NCBI GenBank assembly: GCA_022616415.1
Contig: JAKEEU010000213.1
Span: 44,731-108,730 of the forward strand
Direction: 5' to 3'
Source: Candidatus Zhuqueibacterota bacterium
Lineage (GTDB): Bacteria > Zhuqueibacterota > Zhuqueibacteria > Zhuqueibacterales > Zhuqueibacteraceae
DNA: 64,000 nt
A program made the position numbers and the translations under genes. Below the pieces are notes generated by a model, which ran no database searches, was not told the origin of the DNA, and saw only the letters and a list, made by a program, of their open reading frames with translations. Of the stretch, positions 58,461 to 64,000 are shown piece by piece; the stretch's first letter is position 1, and every line of letters starts with the position of its first letter.

Positions 58461-60383
58461 ATGAGCAGTAAGGAGCAATCCAAAACTTCCCAATCGAAGA
58501 AAGAGCGCAAGCGCGTCAGCTTTCGCACGCTCGTCCGCTTGTATAAAGTATTCGGACGCCATTACAAAAAGCACTGGAAGCTTTTTGCCAAAGTGTATTC
58601 CGGCTTGCTGCTCACTATTCTCATGGCGCTGCTCATTCCGTGGCCGCTGAAGCTCATTCTGGATTACGTCATTCTGAAAAATCCGCTGCCGGAACAGGCG
58701 GCTATTTTCACGTCATGGCTCGGCACGGATCCAATCGTTCTGCTCGCGGCGTTGGCGCTGGCGTTTTTACTGCTGCGGATTTTTGAGAGCCTCGCCAACT
58801 CGGTACACAAAGTCGGGTTGCTCAGTGCCGGCGAGAAGATCGCCACTGACATTCGCGAGCGCGTCTTCATTCATTTGCAAAGGCTGTCGTTGTCTTTCCA
58901 AGAATCGGCGCGCTCGGGCGACCTGATTTATCGGTTGACCTCGGACATTGATGACGCGAAAACGATCCTCGTGCAGTTGCCGGATAATTTTATTTATCGC
59001 GTCGTCATGATCGTCAGCCACATGGGCTTGGTGCTGGTACTGGAATGGCGGCTGGCGCTGCTCGCGTTCGGCGTCATCCCGATTCTGTATTTTATCAATC
59101 GCCGCATGGGCAGCGATGTGAAAGAGGCCACGGCGAAAAAACGAAATAAAGAAACCGAAGTCAGCTCGATCATTGCGGAAAACGTCACGGCGATGGCGCT
59201 GGTGCAAGCGTATGGCCGCGAAGATTTGCAGCAGGCCCGTTTTGCCTCCGAGAATCGCGAAAGCCTGCACTCGGAAATTGAAGCGCGGCGGCTCGCCAAG
59301 CTGTTCAAGCGCATCAGCGACAATCTGGCCGCCATCGGCACGTGCGCGGTCGTCGGTTACGGCGGCCTGCTGGCGTTGGACGGATTGCTCTTGCCGGGCA
59401 CGCTCGTCCTGTTTGTCGCGTATCTGCGGAATCTTTATCGTCCGATCGACAAATTCGCCGAGATGATGCTCGACGTCGCGAAAGCGCAGGTTGCCGGCGA
59501 GCGGCTGTTGGATTTGGTCGAATGCGACATGGTGATGCAAGATGCGCCAAACGCCACGCCGGCGCCGCCGTTCAAAGGCCGCGTCGAATTTCGCGAGGTG
59601 AGTTTTGGCTATCATCCGGGCGCCGAGGTTTTAAAAAATCTCAGCTTCGCAGCCGCGCCGGGAGAGACTGTTGCCCTCGTCGGCCACAGCGGCGCCGGCA
59701 AATCGACTCTCATTAGTATGCTCTTGCGTTTCTACGATCCGCAAAAAGGGCAAATTCTGATCGATGGCCACGATCTGCGTGACATCACCCTCAAATCGTT
59801 GCGCGATCAGGTAACCATCTTGATGCAGGATGCCAAGCTGTTCAACAAAACCGTTCGCGAAAATATCGGCTTCGGCAAAGTCGATGCAACCGAGGAGGAA
59901 ATCATCCGCGCCGCCAAGCTGGCGCACGCGCATGATTTCATCGTGCAAATGCCGGAAGGTTATGACATCGTGATCGAGGAAGGCGGCGAGAATCTGTCCG
60001 GCGGCCAAAAGCAGCGCCTCAACATCGCGCGCGCCATCATCCGCAATACTCCCATTTTGATTTTGGACGAGCCGGCCTCCGCGTTGGACGCGAAAGCCGA
60101 GGCCAATATCCACGAAGCTCTGGATGAGCTAACGCATCGGAAAACGACTTTCATTATCGCGCACAAATTTTCCACCATCGCGAATGCGGATAAAATTTTG
60201 GTGCTGGAAGCGGGCAAGCTCGCCGCGTATGGCACACACGAAGAATTGCTGCGCACCAATCGAGAATACCGCGAACTTTACGAGCTGCAGCAACGGCCGC
60301 CGCTGGAATCGACAAGTGCTGCTATCATCGGCGAGAGCAAAACCGCGGTTTTGCACGTGGAACAGGCTGTTGTGGCGAGCTAG
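58461..60383 (+). CDS. ABC exporter half-transporter (MsbA-like), second of two
   Basis: 640 residues from the ATG at 58461 (GAGG 7 bases upstream). Similar throughout to the 56378 protein: FGRHYKKHWKLFAKVYSGLL, six helices, Walker A GHSGAGKST near 407, LSGGQKQR near 511, Walker B LILDEPASALD near 532, switch His in IIAHKFSTI. Both ATP sites are predicted to be competent, unlike many heterodimeric exporters with one dead site. A paralogous pair after one kinase-like gene and before two pseudokinase-like genes. Confidence 0.92.
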   Translation: MSSKEQSKTSQSKKERKRVSFRTLVRLYKVFGRHYKKHWKLFAKVYSGLLLTILMALLIPWPLKLILDYVILKNPLPEQAAIFTSWLGTDPIVLLAALALAFLLLRIFESLANSVHKVGLLSAGEKIATDIRERVFIHLQRLSLSFQESARSGDLIYRLTSDIDDAKTILVQLPDNFIYRVVMIVSHMGLVLVLEWRLALLAFGVIPILYFINRRMGSDVKEATAKKRNKETEVSSIIAENVTAMALVQAYGREDLQQARFASENRESLHSEIEARRLAKLFKRISDNLAAIGTCAVVGYGGLLALDGLLLPGTLVLFVAYLRNLYRPIDKFAEMMLDVAKAQVAGERLLDLVECDMVMQDAPNATPAPPFKGRVEFREVSFGYHPGAEVLKNLSFAAAPGETVALVGHSGAGKSTLISMLLRFYDPQKGQILIDGHDLRDITLKSLRDQVTILMQDAKLFNKTVRENIGFGKVDATEEEIIRAAKLAHAHDFIVQMPEGYDIVIEEGGENLSGGQKQRLNIARAIIRNTPILILDEPASALDAKAEANIHEALDELTHRKTTFIIAHKFSTIANADKILVLEAGKLAAYGTHEELLRTNREYRELYELQQRPPLESTSAAIIGESKTAVLHVEQAVVAS

Positions 60384-60434
60384 TCTCTGCGCTTCATGAA
60401 GACAAGCTTTGAGCAAAAAATTTAGTGAATTGAA

Positions 60435-60630
60435 GTCCTGCAAAGGACGAGTGAGGCGAGCCCACCAATTCATTGGTGGGAATAGGAAGACATCACAATT
60501 TTGAGTCCCGAAAGGGACGAGTGAATGCTCGCTGTGAATTTCAATCGTCCCTTGCGGGACTTTGAAATGAGATGCCCCTTTTTCCACGCAATGAATTGCG
60601 TGGCTATTATCGTCCGTCCCTTCGGGACGA
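60435..60630. repeat. REP-like palindromic cluster (GTCCC-GGGAC family)
   Basis: GTCCTGCAAAGGAC (60435-60448), CCCACCAATTCATTGGTGGG (60461-60480), GTCCCGAAAGGGAC (near 60505), GTCCCTTGCGGGAC (near 60547), CCACGCAATGAATTGCGTGG (near 60584-60603) and GTCCCTTCGGGAC (near 60615). Same composite module as 7419-7638. It occupies most of the 369-base gap. Confidence 0.85.
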
Positions 60631-60752
60631 GCTTTTCTGCAATCGGCTAAAATTGTACAAGAAAAGCCGTTCGCAAAAATGCAGAGCTGTAACGAAATCG
60701 TTCTTCACCTTAAGCAACTTGAGCACGCGCAACTTTGGACATGGAGATGATC

Positions 60753-62198
60753 ATGCTTGCACCTTCGTACAACAACCGGCTGGGTTTGTTCGACGACCCT
60801 AAACTCCCACACGTTGCCACCGTCATGGATGTCAACGCGATGCCGGGGCAATTCACGCGGTATTTGCACGACTCGGGCGTCGATCCGCAATGGGAAGTGA
60901 CGAAATGCACCATTGAAAAAGTCTACTATCGGCCGGGCAAGCATTGCGGCGTGCTCTATCGTTTGGCGCTCCGTCACGCTTCTGGAACCGAAACCGACGA
61001 ATGGATTTATGGCCGCACCGTGCCCGCGGGCACTGAAAAGGAGCGCTTTGAAAAAGCGCTGGCCGGACTTAAGCCGATTCCATCGGCGCATGAGTTTTTG
61101 CGGGCCTTGCCGCCCATCAGTTTTTGGCGCGATTTGAACATGATCCTCTGGATTTTCCCGCAGGATCCTGATTTGGAAACTTTGCCGCAATCCGTGGATC
61201 CGGCTTTTGTCCGCCAACAGGTTGAAGCCAACCTCAACGCGTTCGGCGTGTCCGTCAATGGCTCTGCGGCGGGTGTGGAAAAATGGCGTTGCGCCGATTT
61301 TTATTACGACCGCATCAAATTCATGCCGAGCAAACGCTGTGTCTTGCGCTACCACGTCAATTTGATCGATCCGTACGGCAAAGCGCATGAAAAAATTTTT
61401 TACTGCAAAATTTATGATGACGGGGACAGCCGCTATCATTTCGACATGCTCAAATCGGCCTACGAGCAAATGACGGTGAAGAGCGCGGCCGTCAACATTC
61501 CCCGCCCGCTTCTGCACTTTGACGGCTTGCACACGTTCTGGCAGGAAGAGTGGCCGGGAAGCGCGCTGCTCGACGTCATTGACCAGTATGATTGGCAGGA
61601 CATTTTCACGAGAGTCGCGCAGGTAGTGGCCGCTTTTCATCGCAGCCCCGCCAATGGCTTTGATCCCGCTCCCGATTTGAACGTGGTTTTGGAGAAAGCG
61701 AATGAAGACGGGGCGAAGCTGCTCAGATTGTGGCCACAGCAGCAGCCTTTGGTGAGCCGCGTGCTCGAGCTTTTGCACGCCACTAAAAAAGTTTTTGATG
61801 AACAGGAAATGCCGGCCGTGCCGATTCACGGCGCTTGCCGGATCGAACAAATGCTGGCGCGCGGCAACGTTTTGGCGCTGGTGGATTTCGACGCCGTGAC
61901 GCTGGGCGATCCGATTCACGACGTCGCCGAGCTGATCGCGTCGCTGCAATATATGGGATTGACACGCGGCCTCTCCAGCGAGCGCATCGCCGTCGCTGCC
62001 GAAACGTTTTATCGCAGCTACGCCGGGCAAGTGCCATGGGCGTGCGATCGCCGCCGCATCGGCTGGTACGCGCTGGCTTTTTTGATGACCAAATTTTATT
62101 CCTCCACCAAAAATCTCGAGCGCCGCGCCTTGCAGCAACTCGATACAGCCGGCAAAGCGATTTGCGAAGATTGGCTCAAAACTGTTGGCACGGTGTAG
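60753..62198 (+). CDS. APH-fold protein lacking the catalytic Asp (pseudokinase-like)
   Basis: About 481 residues. I favour the ATG at 60753 because GGAGA lies 5 bases upstream; in-frame ATGs at 60741 and 60747 are alternatives. The N-half carries ECNITYRL-type N-lobe strands (here HCGVLYRLALRHASG) and a second KFMPSKRCVLRYHVNLID strand pair. The catalytic loop is HGACRIEQ near 359, where the HxD Asp is Ala/Cys, but the metal-binding DFD near 378 and GDPIHDVAELI are kept. It is likely non-catalytic or uses altered chemistry. Paralogue of the next gene. Confidence 0.8.
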   Translation: MLAPSYNNRLGLFDDPKLPHVATVMDVNAMPGQFTRYLHDSGVDPQWEVTKCTIEKVYYRPGKHCGVLYRLALRHASGTETDEWIYGRTVPAGTEKERFEKALAGLKPIPSAHEFLRALPPISFWRDLNMILWIFPQDPDLETLPQSVDPAFVRQQVEANLNAFGVSVNGSAAGVEKWRCADFYYDRIKFMPSKRCVLRYHVNLIDPYGKAHEKIFYCKIYDDGDSRYHFDMLKSAYEQMTVKSAAVNIPRPLLHFDGLHTFWQEEWPGSALLDVIDQYDWQDIFTRVAQVVAAFHRSPANGFDPAPDLNVVLEKANEDGAKLLRLWPQQQPLVSRVLELLHATKKVFDEQEMPAVPIHGACRIEQMLARGNVLALVDFDAVTLGDPIHDVAELIASLQYMGLTRGLSSERIAVAAETFYRSYAGQVPWACDRRRIGWYALAFLMTKFYSSTKNLERRALQQLDTAGKAICEDWLKTVGTV

Positions 62199-62240
62199 GC
62201 CGCAACAACCATTGGTCTACAACACGAACGAAAAATTCTT

Positions 62241-63641
62241 ATGACAAACGGCACCATTCATGACCATACGTTGCCGCAGTTGGAGCAGGCGACCGATGCC
62301 AAGATCATGGCTGCGGCATTCGAAGAGTTTTTTAGCGGCCAGTATCCCAGCCGCGGGTTGAAAGTAAACGACTGCCAAATCAGCCGGCTGCAGCACAAGC
62401 CGGGCAAAGAGTGCAACATCACCTATCGCTTGTCCGGCCACGATCGTGACCGCCGGCCGTACGATCAATGGATTTTCGCTAAGATGTCGGCAAACGGCGA
62501 AAATCACAAGCCGGCGCCGAACGGCCAGCCGCTGCAATGGCCGGGCTGTGATTTTTGGAAGCCCGTCAGCGCTTGGCAGGAAATGAATATGGTGTTGCAC
62601 GCTTTTCCTTACGATGTCAAGATGCCGTACCTCGGCCAGCTTTTGGAGCCGGAGTTTGTCAGGCGAGAGATTGAGGCGCGGTTGCCCAGCTTTGGATTGT
62701 CGAACGGTTGGACGTGCCGGGAGGTGACTTGCCACAAAGTCAAATACATGCCGACGCGGCGTTGTGTTCTGCGCTACGATCTCGTTGTGGCCGACGCCGC
62801 GAACAATCAACGGCAGTTCGTTTTTTACAGCAAAACTTACAACAGCGCGAACAGCCGCTATGTTTACGATGTGCTGCGCACCGTTTGCGCGAGTCCGGCG
62901 TGCAGCAATGGCAGGCTGAATATTCCGGCGCCGATAGCCAATCTCGACGGCACGAACACGCTTTGGCAACATGCTTGGGAAGGAACGAAGTTCGGTTCCG
63001 TCATGCGCGAGCGCGGCTGGGCTGATCTCCCGCAATCCGGTTTCATGCCCAAGATCGCGGCGATGTTGGCGGCTTTGCACCAAGTTGAAATTCCGCATTT
63101 GCATCTCACCGACGGCCCCGCGCCGGCGAAGGCGATTGAGAACGCTTATGGCGATGCGGACAACATTACGCAGTTCCTTCCGGAAAAACAAACGGTTTTG
63201 GCGGCGGCAGCAAAAACTTTGGCGGACTTGGCGCCCGAGGCCGCCGCTCATTCGACGCGCGCGACGATTCACGGCTCATTCAAAGTTGCGCAGCTTTTGT
63301 GCCGTGAGCACGAGCTGGCCCTGGTGGATTTCGATTCGATTTCCCGCGGCGATCCGCTTTATGATGTCGCTGAATTTTTTGCTTCCATTCTTTATTTGAT
63401 CGTTAGCGACGGCATTCCGGCGGCACCGATGATTGCGAGCGTCGAAAGCTTTTGGTCTGATTATCAACAGCGGGTCTCTTGGCATTGTGATCGCCGGCGC
63501 TTGGCTTGGTATCTGGTCGCTTTTCTTTTGGGCAAAATGCACTCTTCGCTTAAACGGTTTGAAACGAAAGCCATTGAGAACATACCGCTGGCTTTTGATT
63601 TGATTGAAGAGTGGCTTGAGGTAGTAAGACGCAAGGCGTAA
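62241..63641 (+). CDS. APH-fold protein lacking the catalytic Asp (pseudokinase-like)
   Basis: 466 residues, same layout as the 60753 protein: GKECNITYRLSGHDRDRRPY, KYMPTRRCVLRYDLVV, SKTYNSANSRYVYDVL. The catalytic loop is HGSFKVAQ near 344 (Asp replaced by Ser), while DFD near 363 and GDPLYDVAEFF remain. The shared loss in both copies indicates an old, selected change and not random decay. It follows the 60753 gene by 42 bases and ends the cluster. It may regulate the active kinase-like 55272 protein or bind the glycan. Confidence 0.8.
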   Translation: MTNGTIHDHTLPQLEQATDAKIMAAAFEEFFSGQYPSRGLKVNDCQISRLQHKPGKECNITYRLSGHDRDRRPYDQWIFAKMSANGENHKPAPNGQPLQWPGCDFWKPVSAWQEMNMVLHAFPYDVKMPYLGQLLEPEFVRREIEARLPSFGLSNGWTCREVTCHKVKYMPTRRCVLRYDLVVADAANNQRQFVFYSKTYNSANSRYVYDVLRTVCASPACSNGRLNIPAPIANLDGTNTLWQHAWEGTKFGSVMRERGWADLPQSGFMPKIAAMLAALHQVEIPHLHLTDGPAPAKAIENAYGDADNITQFLPEKQTVLAAAAKTLADLAPEAAAHSTRATIHGSFKVAQLLCREHELALVDFDSISRGDPLYDVAEFFASILYLIVSDGIPAAPMIASVESFWSDYQQRVSWHCDRRRLAWYLVAFLLGKMHSSLKRFETKAIENIPLAFDLIEEWLEVVRRKA

Positions 63642-63682
63642 AACGAATTCCGTAAACGAGAAAGCCCAAAAAGAGTGAATTG

Positions 63683-63829
63683 CTCACGGAAGTGGAACAG
63701 CGCACGGAATTTTTATTTTTAAGTCACTCAATGCGGACAAGCCACGACCAAAAAGATCGCTCACGGAATGGAACTCGCACGGAAGAAATTTTCATGAATT
63801 CATTTCCGTGAGAGTTCGATTCCGTGAGC
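63683..63829. repeat. Inverted-repeat unit with CACGGAA words
   Basis: GCTCACGGAATGGAACTCGC (continuing to 63790) is inverted at 63797-63829 (CATTTCCGTGAGAGTTCGAT onward). A further left-arm copy, GCTCACGGAAGTGGAACAGC, is at 63683. The form is the same word-repeat arm type as the GxxExxY cassettes, without cargo. Confidence 0.65.
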
Positions 63830-63935
63830 CAGATTTCTTTTTTTTGCAAAGATATCGCTTGTAACAGACTACGCCAGATTTTCAGACAAGCTGAAAACTG
63901 GGCCCTTCGGGCAGCCATGAAAAAAACAAAATTTT

Positions 63936-63997
63936 CCCAACGGATAGATGAACCCAACGGATAAGGCTTTTACAGTTGGGTTCATCTATCCGTTGGG
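63936..63997. mobile_element. Bare CCAACGGAT hairpin
   Basis: A perfect 23-bp inverted repeat (63936-63958 and 63975-63997), each arm with CCAACGGAT and a second CCAAC word, around 16 bases. It is the minimal form of the element that bounds cassettes 1 and 3. It lies at the right edge, so further copies or cargo may lie beyond the window. Confidence 0.7.
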
Positions 63998-64000
63998 CAC

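Noticed and set aside
60705..62138. 477-codon minus-strand frame
   Set aside because: Antisense of the APH-fold gene at 60753; no family motif in the minus-strand translation.
62217..63272. 351-codon minus-strand frame
   Set aside because: Antisense of the APH-fold gene at 62241.
63881..63895. TTCAG ACAAG CTGAA near the right edge
   Set aside because: The two half-sites are inverted with a 5-base spacer, unlike the direct 11-bp repeats of the other boxes, and no gene starts nearby in the window.

Overview
The window reads as a chromosome segment from a Gram-negative member of the FCB superphylum (Bacteroidetes, Calditrichota or KSB1-like lineages). The evidence is a secreted protein ending in a type IX secretion (T9SS) sorting domain with the NYPNPFNPST motif, a SusC-like TonB receptor with a carboxypeptidase-regulatory domain, a DUF5916 outer-membrane protein, many lipoproteins and heavy use of sigma-54 regulation. 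The exact lineage is inferred. No rRNA, tRNA or CRISPR array was seen.

Layout. 1-6.1 kb: the 3' part of a sigma-54 activator, then a leftward three-gene operon for a matrixin-like T9SS protease and partners. 6.4-12.6 kb: an opp/dpp-type ABC importer (two permeases, one shortened ATPase, one binding protein). Every gap between its genes is filled by a repeat unit, and three of these are inverted-repeat cassettes carrying decayed GxxExxY (PD-(D/E)XK-like) genes. 12.6-21 kb: a sigma-54 circuit (NtrC-like activator, three palindromic enhancer-like sites, a -24/-12 promoter, lipoprotein, TPR protein, second activator, second -24/-12 promoter, small winged-helix-like gene, DUF5916 gene). 22.5-31.2 kb: two stacked RND pump subunits separated by a 142-residue miniature adaptor lipoprotein, then a porin-like protein. 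32.9-39.4 kb: an ABC-2 exporter with a fused extracytoplasmic domain, a second miniature adaptor and small secreted or membrane proteins. 39.5-46.5 kb: metallophosphoesterase, PAP2 phosphatase, TonB receptor, exo/endonuclease-phosphatase protein and an unknown gene, with several gene remnants between them. 47-52 kb: a histidine kinase/response regulator pair, an orphan OmpR-type regulator and a second copy of the winged-helix-like gene under its own -24/-12 promoter. 52.4-63.6 kb: a colinear cluster of two glycosyltransferases, one APH-fold kinase, two ABC exporters and two APH-fold proteins that have lost the catalytic aspartate.

Three regulatory layers are visible in the DNA itself. (i) CTGAA-N6-CTGAA direct repeats (11-bp phase, as expected for OmpR-family regulators) lie upstream of both response regulators, the RND operon, the ABC exporter (twice), the nuclease-like gene and the unknown gene. 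(ii) Three GG-N10-GC sigma-54 promoters occur, two of them nearly identical and both in front of the winged-helix-like paralogues. (iii) A 4.5-copy 11-bp TTTACAANNNN array lies between the orphan regulator and the divergent winged-helix-like gene.

Repeats dominate the spacers. There are at least six palindromic families, including mini-palindromes (GTCCCGC/GCGGGAC type) that sit in frame inside coding sequences, and one repeat that has truncated a membrane-protein gene.
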